Positions 27,903-36,892 of a DNA stretch of 64,000 bases are shown here, in pieces (position 1 is the first letter of the stretch; each line of letters opens with the position of its first letter). Under the pieces are notes generated by a model, which worked only from the letters and a program-made list of their open reading frames with translations, did not search any database and was not told the DNA's origin. This DNA comes from Thioflexithrix psekupsensis (GTDB taxonomy: Bacteria > Pseudomonadota > Gammaproteobacteria > Beggiatoales > Beggiatoaceae): NCBI RefSeq assembly GCF_002149925.1, contig NZ_MSLT01000023.1:744001-808000 (forward strand), given 5' to 3'. A program made the translations under genes and the position numbers.

Positions 27903-29018
27903 ATGATTGATAATGAAGATGTAGAAGACACCAGAGATGATACCGATGATGAAGAAGATTTTCTTTCAGATAGTAATGAACCTGCTTTTGATCCCAGAAA
28001 AATCAATATTGCAACGGAACAGAACAGCCTAGCCACTATTGTCATGATGATTAAGGATGGCATTATTGATTTAGCCCCTGAATTTCAACGCAATCCGGGA
28101 ATATGGACTCCAATTAAGAAAAGTCTTTTAATTGAATCTGTTTTATTGGGAATTCCTATCCCTGCTTTTTATTTTGATACTTCTGAAAGCGGCCATGAAT
28201 CTGAAAACAGCTATGAAGAAAAGTGGTTAGTGGTAGATGGTTTACAACGTTTATCGGCATTTAAAGAATTTATCATAGATCAAACTTTAGAATTGACGGG
28301 ATTAGTTTTATTAACGGATTTAAAAGGGCTAAAATATCATCAATTAGAGAAATTTTTACAATTAAAATTAAATCGTTATCAAGTCACCACTTTCTTGATA
28401 AGACCCAATACGCCTAAAGAAATTAGATATGACCTTTTTAGAAGAATTAATACGGGAGGATTAGTATTAAATGCTCAAGAGATACGAAACACCTTAAATA
28501 GAGGTAAACCCGCCCAGTTTTTAAAAAAATTGGCAGAAGATGCGCGTTTTTCTGCTTTATTTCCAATCAAAAATGACCGCATGGCAGATCGAGAACTTAT
28601 TTTACGTTATATTGCTTTTTATAATAAACCTTATACAGAATATGAAGCCCCTTTTGCTAAATTTCTTGATAAGGCGATGGAGCATATTTCTATATTAAAA
28701 CAATCTGAATTAGAGAATATAGAAAATGCTTTTTGGCAAGCATTGCAATTTATAAAAGATGCTGATCTTGATATAAATAAAAAACGACCTAATAAAGCAT
28801 TGTTTGAGGTGCTTTGTGTTTTGCTGGGAAAATTAAATACAGAAGCATTGTCTAAGCTGAAAAAGAATAAAGAAAACTTTATTAAAGCGTTTAATGACAT
28901 CAAATCAGACAAAAACAGTGAATTTTATAAATCCACTTATGAAGGAACAGCGAGTAAACCTTCAGTATTGACTCGCTTTAGCACCATTGAAGCATTAATT
29001 GAGAAGTATAAAAAATAA
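27903..29018 (+). CDS. DUF262 protein (GmrSD N-domain/ParB-like fold)
   Basis: A 371-residue protein. Residues ~35-220 match DUF262: LAPEFQRNPGIW, then VDGLQRLSAF (the D-G-x-Q-R motif near residue 110), RINTGG and LNAQEIRNTL. DUF262 proteins commonly act in anti-phage or nuclease systems, the family fold often binding or hydrolysing nucleotides. The N-terminus is very acidic. TTTAAGGAC precedes the ATG. Its stop overlaps the ATPase start by one base. With the two following genes it makes a compact cassette, probably a defence system. Confidence 0.85.
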   Translation: MIDNEDVEDTRDDTDDEEDFLSDSNEPAFDPRKINIATEQNSLATIVMMIKDGIIDLAPEFQRNPGIWTPIKKSLLIESVLLGIPIPAFYFDTSESGHESENSYEEKWLVVDGLQRLSAFKEFIIDQTLELTGLVLLTDLKGLKYHQLEKFLQLKLNRYQVTTFLIRPNTPKEIRYDLFRRINTGGLVLNAQEIRNTLNRGKPAQFLKKLAEDARFSALFPIKNDRMADRELILRYIAFYNKPYTEYEAPFAKFLDKAMEHISILKQSELENIENAFWQALQFIKDADLDINKKRPNKALFEVLCVLLGKLNTEALSKLKKNKENFIKAFNDIKSDKNSEFYKSTYEGTASKPSVLTRFSTIEALIEKYKK

Positions 29019-30136
29019 TGATCCGTTATATTTATCTTAAAAATTTTAAAGCGTTTCAAGAGGCAGAAATTTATCCTGCTGCCCTTAATATTTTCTCTGG
29101 CTTAAATGGCATGGGGAAATCTACGTTTTTACAATCTTTGCTTTTATTAAGACAATCTTTTTTACAAAAAACATTGCAAGATAAAGGCCTTTTGTTAAAT
29201 GGCAATTATTTGAGTTTGGGGAAAGGGAAAGATGTGTTTTCTATGTATCCAATTGAGGATAGTCATATCCTAAAATTTGAAATTGAATGGATAGAAAATC
29301 ATTTATTAGTCACCGAATTTAAAGCAGATGATGACTCTGATTTGCTGCCTAATGTAAAGATAACGGGGTTATCTGATATAGTATTGCAACAGTCTTTATT
29401 TTCTAAGCGATTTCAATATCTTAGTGCAGAGCGAATCAGCCCAAAAAGTTATTTTCCTTCTTCTGCTTATGATGTAAAAGAATTAGGCTCATTGGGAAAT
29501 CATGGAGAATTTACAGTATATTTTATCGCTGAAAATGAGAGAAAGCCTATTTTTTTAAATGGCTTGGCACATCCTGAAGAAAAATCTTTAGTGCTTTTGG
29601 ATCAACTTGATGCGTGGCTAAAACATATTATTCCCAGTATCAAACTTAATCCATCTAAATATCGGGAGTTTGAACTTTCTCGTCTTTCCTATATATTTGA
29701 AGCAAGTAAGTATGTCACAGGAGAAATGAGACCGACTAATGTAGGATTTGGTGCAACTTATGTTTTACCCATTATTACGGCTATTCTTTCGGCTCAAAAA
29801 GGTGATTTATTGATTATTGAAAATCCAGAATCTCATCTACATCCACAAGGGCAAGCTATTTTAGGTAAATTATTTGCCATAGCCGCTAATCAAGGTGTAC
29901 AGCTTTTTATAGAAACTCACAGCGATCACGTTTTAAACGGGGTACGGGTGGCGACTAAACAGAAAATTATTGATCCTGATGATGTGGGCATTTTTTTCTT
30001 TCAAAGAAAAGCAGATTCTGAAGAACATTGCACACAAATTATTCGCCCTTATCTCGATCAAGATGGCCGCCTTGATGAAAGACCTGATGGTTTTTTTGAT
30101 GAATGGGGTAAACAATTAGATGAGTTGTTGAAATAA
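29018..30136 (+). CDS. AAA ATPase with DUF3696-type C-terminus
   Basis: A 372-residue SMC/OLD-like ATPase. Walker A is G28-LNGMGKST-36, a Q-loop region follows, and Walker B lies in LLIIENPESHLHP near residue 265. A signature-like FGATYVLPII stretch precedes it, and the ETHSDHVLNGVRVA segment matches the end of such ATPases; the tail (FFDEWGKQLDELL) is DUF3696-like. No TOPRIM or HNH nuclease domain is fused. The family drives effectors in several anti-phage systems. Co-translational overlap with the DUF262 gene and a 4-bp gap to the next gene show a functional unit. Confidence 0.88.
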   Translation: MIRYIYLKNFKAFQEAEIYPAALNIFSGLNGMGKSTFLQSLLLLRQSFLQKTLQDKGLLLNGNYLSLGKGKDVFSMYPIEDSHILKFEIEWIENHLLVTEFKADDDSDLLPNVKITGLSDIVLQQSLFSKRFQYLSAERISPKSYFPSSAYDVKELGSLGNHGEFTVYFIAENERKPIFLNGLAHPEEKSLVLLDQLDAWLKHIIPSIKLNPSKYREFELSRLSYIFEASKYVTGEMRPTNVGFGATYVLPIITAILSAQKGDLLIIENPESHLHPQGQAILGKLFAIAANQGVQLFIETHSDHVLNGVRVATKQKIIDPDDVGIFFFQRKADSEEHCTQIIRPYLDQDGRLDERPDGFFDEWGKQLDELLK

Positions 30137-30140
30137 TTTT

Positions 30141-31082
30141 ATGAGTTTGGATTATTGTATCTTAAACGAATTATCCTATCCTTTTGTCGATCAATATGAT
30201 GCAAAAAAAGGGCTGGAAACTTTTGTGCGCACTTATCAAAAGATTGGAGAAATTGGATTAAAAACTTTACGTTTGCCTGCTGAAATTAATAGTATTCATT
30301 ATTTGCCACTTGCGCCTAATTATCTGCTTTTAAATTATCTAAATGATAGTGATGTTAATATTGATATTAAAGATAGAATAAGGGAGATTTTAACAGATGC
30401 TCCATTTATTCATGATGATGAATTTGATATAAAAGAAAAAAGTGAAAATTCTGAATTTCGTTTTCAGTTAAATGGAGAATCCGTTATTGCTCAAGGTTTG
30501 GGAGTGGCTTATTTATTAGATACTTTATGTTTGAGCTTTAATTCTCAAGAAATATGGGATTGTGATTTTATTTCACTTCTTCGTATTGACTATGAAAAAA
30601 CAGAACAGGTTAAAGTTAAACATTCGTCTAAACCTGAGCATTTTACCGCTCATAAATCTTACTTTGAACAGAAAAAAAGAGACTCCCTTAAAGAAAGCAA
30701 AGAATTATGGCAAAGAAGAGCAGAATTTTTTCCACATCTTGAGTTTCTTAAACAAGTGGAACAACAATTAGAACTTTGTGGTTTATCAAAACATTTTTTT
30801 CAGATCATTGAGCGTTTAAAAAAACTGAATAATTATGCAGAAAAATGGAAACAAGAAGGCGGAGCTTATAACAATAAAGTCATAGAAGGATTAGATGTCA
30901 CTGGTGAATCCGTACCTACATTAAATAAATATGCTGATGAAAGAACATTTAGATTGCCTAATGGTGAAAAAAAAATTTTTGAACAACATATTAAAACAGG
31001 TGATTTAAGAATCCATTTTTATCCAGATAATCAAACCCGTAAAATTTACGTGGGTTATATTGGCAAACATCTACGCATCTAG
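30141..31082 (+). CDS. Third protein of the DUF262/ATPase cassette, unknown
   Basis: A 313-residue protein I do not recognise. It has a central charged helical stretch (about 175-245). A compact C-terminal ~45-residue segment (RTFRLPNGEKKIFEQHIKTG... HFYPDNQTRKIYVGYIGKHL) has the strand pattern of a small RelE/HigB-like or nuclease-like domain, though this is only a resemblance. It follows the ATPase by 4 bp, with a weak ribosome site. By position it is the likely effector or adaptor of the system. No signal or membrane segment was seen. Confidence 0.8.
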   Translation: MSLDYCILNELSYPFVDQYDAKKGLETFVRTYQKIGEIGLKTLRLPAEINSIHYLPLAPNYLLLNYLNDSDVNIDIKDRIREILTDAPFIHDDEFDIKEKSENSEFRFQLNGESVIAQGLGVAYLLDTLCLSFNSQEIWDCDFISLLRIDYEKTEQVKVKHSSKPEHFTAHKSYFEQKKRDSLKESKELWQRRAEFFPHLEFLKQVEQQLELCGLSKHFFQIIERLKKLNNYAEKWKQEGGAYNNKVIEGLDVTGESVPTLNKYADERTFRLPNGEKKIFEQHIKTGDLRIHFYPDNQTRKIYVGYIGKHLRI

Positions 31083-31136
31083 CGAAGATTAATCTTAACC
31101 TATTCTTACGTTTCCCCAACAGGACTCAACCCCACC

Positions 31137-32360
31137 ATGCTCACCATTGAACAAGCCATTGCGCACATCACCTCGACCGTACAGCCCGTGCAAGGACAAC
31201 AACAATTAGCTATACGTGAGGCGTTGGGACGGGTACTGGCAATGGATGTTTACGCACCTATTGATGTGCCTGCGGCGCGGTGTTCGGCAATGGATGGCTA
31301 TGCGTTTGCGCGTGACTCGCTCCCCGATCAAGGCAGAGCGCATTTACAGGTGGTGGGACAGTCTTTGGCAGGGCATCCCTACACCGAAAAAGTAAAACAA
31401 GGACAATGTACCCGTATTTTTACAGGCGGTGTTTTACCCGATGACACAGATACAGTGCTGATGCAAGAAGTCGTACAAAAAGAGGGGGACAAAATTCAAT
31501 TTGACCTCTCTAATGTGACATTAGGGCAATTTGTCAATGCCGCGGGGAGTGATGTACAAATGGGCAGCTTAATTGTCGCACAAGGTAAACGTTTGACTCC
31601 GGCCGATATTGGATTACTTGCGTCGTTGGGTGTACCAGAAGTCCGAGTCACACGACGGTTGCGGGTGGCTTTTTTTTCTACGGGGGATGAATTGTGTGCG
31701 TTGGGACAAAAACCGCGCCCCGGCCAAATTTATGACAGCAATCGTTATACGCTTGGTGCGATGTTGCGACGCTTAGGAGGGGAAGTGAGTGATCTGGGTG
31801 TCATTCGGGATGTGCCACATGATATTGAACATTGCTTATTGTCCGCAGCAACGCATTATGATGTTATCGTGAGTTCGGGTGGGGTCTCCGTGGGAGAGGC
31901 CGATTATGTGACAGAAACACTGCGGCGAATCGGAGAAGTTGCCTTTTGGAAAATCGCCATGAAACCAGGCAAACCGTTGAGCTTTGGGAAAATTAAGGAG
32001 GCGATTTTTTTTGGTTTACCGGGCAATCCCGTCGCCGTGATGGGAACGTTTTACCAATGCGTGCGTCCTGCATTACGGCGCATGATGGGTGAAATTGTCT
32101 CTCCTCCCGTTCGTTTTCAAGTGCGCTGCGACAGTGTGTTGACCAAAGAGGCAGGGCGCGTGGAATTTCAACGCGGTATTCTCAGTCACGATGACAGCGG
32201 CATGTTGCTGGTACGCTCTACTGGACGACAAAATTCTAATTTATTGAGTTCCATGAGTGTTGCCAATTGTTTTATTGTTTTACCTGAAAACTGTACTCGT
32301 GTAGAAAAAGGGGAATGGGTTTTAGTAGAACCTTTTGAAGGTTTAGACAGCAGCTATTAA
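31137..32360 (+). CDS. moeA: Molybdopterin molybdenumtransferase MoeA
   Basis: A 407-residue enzyme that inserts molybdate into adenylylated molybdopterin. Typical features: RCSAMDGYAFARD near residue 45, FTGGVLPDDTDTVLMQE, the substrate motif STGDEL and YDSNRYTLGAML, SSGGVSVGEADYVTETL and FGLPGNPVAVMGTF. It is of normal length. The stop is directly followed by the left TA of an IS630-type element. It completes a Mo-cofactor set with moaA and fdhD located 12 kb away. Confidence 0.96.
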   Translation: MLTIEQAIAHITSTVQPVQGQQQLAIREALGRVLAMDVYAPIDVPAARCSAMDGYAFARDSLPDQGRAHLQVVGQSLAGHPYTEKVKQGQCTRIFTGGVLPDDTDTVLMQEVVQKEGDKIQFDLSNVTLGQFVNAAGSDVQMGSLIVAQGKRLTPADIGLLASLGVPEVRVTRRLRVAFFSTGDELCALGQKPRPGQIYDSNRYTLGAMLRRLGGEVSDLGVIRDVPHDIEHCLLSAATHYDVIVSSGGVSVGEADYVTETLRRIGEVAFWKIAMKPGKPLSFGKIKEAIFFGLPGNPVAVMGTFYQCVRPALRRMMGEIVSPPVRFQVRCDSVLTKEAGRVEFQRGILSHDDSGMLLVRSTGRQNSNLLSSMSVANCFIVLPENCTRVEKGEWVLVEPFEGLDSSY

Positions 32361-33495
32361 TATACCAAAATTATGTGAGATATAAAAACAAATTAAGTTT
32401 TAATATCTAGCTAGATATTAGGTATAAGATACTGTTTAATTTTATTAAACTTAAACACTTTACCTGACAAAAAGGTCTCAAACATACTAGTGACTTCTTT
32501 AAAGCTTGATAGACGATGAAAATTCTTTCTGACCCAATTCTTACCTTGAAGCCAAATATCCTCGACTGGATTTTGCTCTGGTGCATTGGGCGCAAATCTT
32601 AATAAACGAACTTTCCATTCTGATTCTGGAAGTCCCCCATTTAATTTCTCTAAATAAGTTCTTAAACCTTCAGAACGATGATAACTTGCACCATCCCAAA
32701 TAATCACATGACGGGCTTCTTTATATCTGTAAATGAGCCAGTTAATAAAGTCTATCGTATATTTTGTATCAGCTTTCTTTGCCCTATCTAAAATAAATTC
32801 TCCCGTATAAATATTCACCGCTCCATACCACGTTTGAGACGTGCGATAATTACTCATCTTTATTGACGTTCTTTCTCCTTTTTTCGACCAAACATAAGCA
32901 CAAATATCTCCCCACAACTGATGGCTTTCGTCTTGCATCCAGTACATTACCTCTCCACTTTCTATCTGTTCACGCTCCTTATCTATTAAATCCTTAATCT
33001 CTTTTTTTTTAGCTTCTACTTTTACCTCATCTTTTGCCGAATTCTCTTTGTGTGTCTTCTTATAACTTAAATTCGCTTCTTCTAATAATTTAGTATAAGG
33101 AGTATTTGAAGAATAGAAAACATCATACTCCTCTTTTAAGTATCTCTTTAGTTCCTCTATTGTTATTGTCTTCTTTTCTTGTATCCAATTAATCACATCT
33201 TCTCGTTCACGCGGCTTTAAATACCCTGGCGAGCCTTTATACGCTAACTTTAATCCTTCCACCCCTGACGCTAAATAAATGGCTTTCTATTTATCCACAA
33301 ATTGCACACTGACACAACACGCTAAAGCCGCTTCCGCACGCACAAAACCAAGCAAAGACATTCTTACTGCCATCGCTCGCTTCACTTCTCTCGCTTCACC
33401 TGTTGACATTAACTCTTCTAAATCTTCATATCTCTTGTTCATTATTCTCTCCTATTTGAAAAGTATTATTATACGACTCTGAAAAAATTGGTATA
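32361..33495. mobile_element. IS630-type insertion sequence between moeA and hemA
   Basis: The element spans about 1.13 kb. Its ends read TATACCAA at 32361 and TTGGTATA at 33488-33495, imperfect inverted repeats bounded by TA, the target dinucleotide of IS630/mariner elements. The single transposase frame lies on the minus strand. The insertion starts directly after the moeA stop codon and ends 72 bp before the hemA stop. Confidence 0.85.
32411..33442 (-). pseudogene. IS630 transposase interrupted by an amber codon
   Basis: From ATG 33442 (AGGAG upstream) the frame runs 343 residues to 32411, with one in-frame TAG at 33289-33287 (codon 52). The related fragment at 23122 has Trp at this point (DKWKAAY versus DK-stop-KAIY), so the change is most simply TGG to TAG. 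Beyond it, the winged-helix part and the DDE domain are intact: Asp in MQDESHQLWGD, Asp in IIWDGASYHRS and Glu in NPVEDIW. A restart at GTG 33262 would lack the first HTH. Confidence 0.88.
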
Positions 33496-33526
33496 GCAAC
33501 GTGAAGTGATTCATAACATCCTAACT

Positions 33527-33552
33527 GCCCGATAATGCGACCATTATCGGGC
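33527..33552. terminator. Hairpin downstream of hemA
   Basis: Perfect 11-bp arms (33527-33537 and 33542-33552) with a 4-nt loop, 15 bp beyond the hemA stop. It has no T-run on the hemA side. Confidence 0.5.
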
Positions 33553-33567
33553 GAAATCTCAGCGGTA

Positions 33568-34842
33568 CTAATCGTTTTCAGGCAAACGAAACAAGTGGCG
33601 CGCAGAAAGCACTAAATCATCTCGTTTATCCGATCCCGCTTGACGCAATTGTACACAAGGCGCGTGTAACAAAGTATTGGTTAATTGATGGGCGAGGTGT
33701 TCGATGACTTCATGGGCAGGTTTGCCGTTGTTCAACATTCGTTTGGCTTTGTTGACCAGATCGTTGCGAATGTCGGTGGCGTGATCGCGTAAACGACATA
33801 TTGTATCCACCGCACTGAGCGAATGCCACCAATCCATAAAATGTACCACTTGAGTGTCAATAATTTCTTCAGCTTGTAATGCGGCTTGGGCGCGAGAGCG
33901 GAGATTTTCTTGAATCACTTCGTTCAGATCATCCACTGTATACAAATACACGTCTTTAAGCTCGCCCACCCGTCCTTCCACATCCCGCGGCACTGCAATG
34001 TCAACAATAAATATTGGCCGACGTTTACGCGCTTTAAGGGCATTTTGCACTTGTTCAAACAGTAAAACAGGTTCAGGACTGGCTGTAGACGCAATGACAA
34101 TATCCGCTTCAGCAAGATGATCGGGAATCTCTTCTAAAGTAATGGCGTAGCCCGCGAATTCTTTCGCCAGCAATCGCGCCCGTTCTAAAGTGCGATTGGC
34201 GACGACCATGCGTTTTAAGCCATTTTCGCGCAGATGACGAGCGGCCAATTCAATCGTTTCTCCTGCGCCGATCAAGAGTGCGGTACTGGTGTCGAATTGT
34301 CCAAAAATCTGTTGTGCCAAGCGTACTGCGGCAAAAGCCACAGAAACAGGGCTTGATCCGATAGCGGTATCGGTGCGCACTTGTTTAGCCACAGCAAAAC
34401 CGTGTTCAAATAATTTACTCAGGAGTTTACCTGTCGTTTGATGTTCTTTGGCGAGGGCGTAAGCGGATTTCAGTTGTCCCAAAATTTGCGGTTCGCCCAA
34501 CACCATCGAATCCAAGCCACTGGCCACTCGCAGTAAATGTCGTACCACTTGTTGTTGACTATAGTGATAAAGATAGTCGTTAAGCGTAGTCGGATCGAGT
34601 TGATGGTAACGCCCTAGCCATGCCACAAGAGATAAATCATTTTCGGCTTCACTCACCACATACAATTCTGTGCGATTGCAAGTAGAGACAATCACCGCCT
34701 CTTCGGCCAAACCTTCTTGAATAAGCTGTTGACAGGCGTTGATTTGCATGGCGGTGGTAAAATTAACCTGTTCTCGGATGGCGACAGGTGCAGTATTATG
34801 ATTTAATCCGAGAGCGAGTAAGCGCGAATTACGATGTGACAT
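33568..34842 (-). CDS. hemA: Glutamyl-tRNA reductase HemA
   Basis: A 424-residue enzyme that makes glutamate-1-semialdehyde from glutamyl-tRNA, the first step of tetrapyrrole synthesis. It has the active-site Cys55 in VIVSTCNRTELY, GLNHNTAPV at the start, GLDSMVLGEPQILGQ, the NADPH-binding LLIGAGETIELAA and a C-terminal dimerisation helix. ATG 34842 gives the standard N-terminus but has no ribosome site. An in-frame GTG at 34989 follows a strong AGGGGAGGA and would add 49 residues unlike other HemA proteins. I report the conventional start. The usual partner prfA is not downstream; an IS lies there. Confidence 0.93.
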   Translation of the reverse strand: MSHRNSRLLALGLNHNTAPVAIREQVNFTTAMQINACQQLIQEGLAEEAVIVSTCNRTELYVVSEAENDLSLVAWLGRYHQLDPTTLNDYLYHYSQQQVVRHLLRVASGLDSMVLGEPQILGQLKSAYALAKEHQTTGKLLSKLFEHGFAVAKQVRTDTAIGSSPVSVAFAAVRLAQQIFGQFDTSTALLIGAGETIELAARHLRENGLKRMVVANRTLERARLLAKEFAGYAITLEEIPDHLAEADIVIASTASPEPVLLFEQVQNALKARKRRPIFIVDIAVPRDVEGRVGELKDVYLYTVDDLNEVIQENLRSRAQAALQAEEIIDTQVVHFMDWWHSLSAVDTICRLRDHATDIRNDLVNKAKRMLNNGKPAHEVIEHLAHQLTNTLLHAPCVQLRQAGSDKRDDLVLSARHLFRLPEND

Positions 34843-35091
34843 GATGGAATGCGGGTGATTAACACAAGGATCATCAGTAGCGAGTGGCGGAGAAATCGCG
34901 GTCAACGCTGAGATTTCGCGGGCGCGGGGCGGCAGGGACTGATTTTTTTTTTCAGTTAAAAAAAATGGCAATGTTTGTTCATACGTCACACAAAATCCTC
35001 CCCTTGTTGTGATGATATAGCGATATTAGTATTCATAAAATTATTTTTATTTGCGTTTTTGAGAACAATCTGAACACTAGCAAAAAGCAAA

Positions 35092-35964
35092 TTATAGTTT
35101 AAACACATCTTCTAAAGATTGCGCTTCAAACAATTGCAATCCCCACATTTCTAATTCATTATCGCTGGCGTGTTCCAGTTTTGTTTCTACCCAATCAGGT
35201 AAAGGATAAAAACGTTTTTCTAATAAACGTCGCAGCATGGCCGATTTACCCAAAACAATGCCGCGTCCTTCTCCAATTTGTATCCCGCGCTCCTCTCCAA
35301 TTTGTATCCCGCGCTTTTCCCCCACCGAGGTATAACGCTCGAAGATTTCAGCAAAAATCGGATTTTCTTCTAAATCGACGGTGATAGGCATGGTTTTCTC
35401 CTTTTTTAACAGGTCAGGTAATTCTTTTGGACGCAAACCCACTAAAATTGCCAACTTTGCTAAAGTATCCGCTCGTTTTTTAGAGGGTAAATAAGCTATT
35501 TTACGTAAAACACGTTGTATCGCAGCCTGTTTGTCCTGCAATTGACCCAATAGAGACAACATATTGTCGCTGAGAGAATCACTTTCTAACAAAAGGGTAC
35601 AATCCAACTCTCTAATATCAATCACTTGATAGCTGTATTTTAAGCAAGGCGTGTCTATTTGTGTTTCAAATAAAGCAGGATTTTTTCCAATGTACAATAC
35701 AATTTGAGTAGGAATCATTTTGTAGGCTTTACCAATCAAGCCACAATATTCCAACTCTCGCCACAACATCTCCTCATCATTGCCACTTTGTAATTCTAAA
35801 TGCAACAAAGTACCATCAGCCAAATAAGCCAACAAATCCGCTCGACGCTGCTTAATGCTTGAAAACTCAGCAGATTCTATACGCACCACCTCACTGCCTG
35901 CCAACAGTTTAAACAACACATTAACGTCAGGAAATAATTCTTTAAAGGTGACATCATATTTCAT
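35092..35964 (-). CDS. Rpn/PD-(D/E)XK nuclease family protein, copy 2
   Basis: A 290-residue protein of the recombination-promoting nuclease/putative transposase type. The N-terminal nuclease core has D43 and E57-x-Q59 (RRADLLAYLADGTLLHLELQ), followed by a helical region and a C-terminal part with RGIQIGE repeats. Start ATG 35964 lies just after the stop of the upstream copy. It is nearly identical to that copy, differing by one additional ERGIQIGE unit (24 bp) and a few silent or single changes. Possible role: endonuclease in DNA exchange or genome rearrangement. Confidence 0.88.
   Translation of the reverse strand: MKYDVTFKELFPDVNVLFKLLAGSEVVRIESAEFSSIKQRRADLLAYLADGTLLHLELQSGNDEEMLWRELEYCGLIGKAYKMIPTQIVLYIGKNPALFETQIDTPCLKYSYQVIDIRELDCTLLLESDSLSDNMLSLLGQLQDKQAAIQRVLRKIAYLPSKKRADTLAKLAILVGLRPKELPDLLKKEKTMPITVDLEENPIFAEIFERYTSVGEKRGIQIGEERGIQIGEGRGIVLGKSAMLRRLLEKRFYPLPDWVETKLEHASDNELEMWGLQLFEAQSLEDVFKL
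35273..35320. repeat. 24-bp in-frame direct repeat inside copy 2
   Basis: CCAATTTGTATCCCGCGC is repeated at a 24-bp period, encoding two ERGIQIGE-type units; the upstream gene copy has one. Confidence 0.9.
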
Positions 35965-35965
35965 T

Positions 35966-36814
35966 TTATAGTTTGAACACATCTTCTAAAGATTGCGCTT
36001 CAAACAATTGCAATCCCCACATTTCTAATTCATTATCGCTGGCGTGTTCCAGTTTTGTTTCTACCCAATCAGGTAAAGGATAAAAACGTTTTTCTAATAA
36101 ACGTCGCAGCATAGCAGATTTACCTAAAACAATGCCGCGTCCTTCTCCAATTTGTATCCCGCGCTTTTCCCCCACCGAGGTATAACGCTCGAAGATTTCA
36201 GCAAAAATCGGATTTTCTTCTAAATCGACGGTGATAGGCATGGTTTTCTCCTTTTTTAACAGGTCAGGTAATTCTTTTGGACGCAAACCCACTAAAATTG
36301 CCAACTTTGCTAAAGTATCCGCTCGTTTTTTAGAGGGTAAATAAGCTATTTTACGTAAAACACGTTGTATCGCAGCCTGTTTGTCCTGCAATTGACCCAA
36401 TAGAGACAACATATTGTCGCTGAGGGAATCACTTTCTAACAAAAGGGTACAATCCAACTCTCTAATATCAATCACTTGATAGCTGTATTTTAAACAAGGC
36501 GTGTCTATTTGTGTTTCAAATAAAGCAGGATTTTTTCCAATGTACAATACAATTTGAGTAGGAATCATTTTGTAGGCTTTACCAATCAAGCCACAATATT
36601 CCAACTCTCGCCACAACATCTCCTCATCATTGCCACTTTGTAATTCTAAATGCAACAAAGTGCCATCAGCCAAATAAGCCAACAAATCCGCTCGACGTTG
36701 CTTAATACTTGAAAACTCAGCAGATTCTATACGCACCACCTCACTGCCTGCCAACAGTTTAAACAGCACATTAACGTCAGGAAATAATTCTTTAAAGGTG
36801 ACATCATATTTCAT
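35966..36814 (-). CDS. Rpn/PD-(D/E)XK nuclease family protein, copy 1
   Basis: A 282-residue protein of the same family as the following copy, with D43 and E57-x-Q59 present. ATG 36814 is preceded by a weak site in an AT-rich upstream region. It is the promoter-proximal copy; the stop and the start of copy 2 are 1 bp apart, so both may be expressed from one message. The single RGIQIGE unit is the likely ancestral state. Confidence 0.88.
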   Translation of the reverse strand: MKYDVTFKELFPDVNVLFKLLAGSEVVRIESAEFSSIKQRRADLLAYLADGTLLHLELQSGNDEEMLWRELEYCGLIGKAYKMIPTQIVLYIGKNPALFETQIDTPCLKYSYQVIDIRELDCTLLLESDSLSDNMLSLLGQLQDKQAAIQRVLRKIAYLPSKKRADTLAKLAILVGLRPKELPDLLKKEKTMPITVDLEENPIFAEIFERYTSVGEKRGIQIGEGRGIVLGKSAMLRRLLEKRFYPLPDWVETKLEHASDNELEMWGLQLFEAQSLEDVFKL

Positions 36815-36892
36815 TTTAGCTGCACTTTAACGTGACTTGTTACATTTTAAAGACAAACAACTCACGTGCAGCATAGCAGAAAAAGAGATAAA

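Larger units (their letters stand above)
35092..36814. repeat. Tandem duplication of an Rpn-family gene, ~870-bp units
   Basis: Two head-to-tail copies cover 35092-35964 and 35966-36814. The two share nearly every base, including the junction AT-rich sequence TTTCATTTTA. This is a very recent duplication. Confidence 0.95.
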
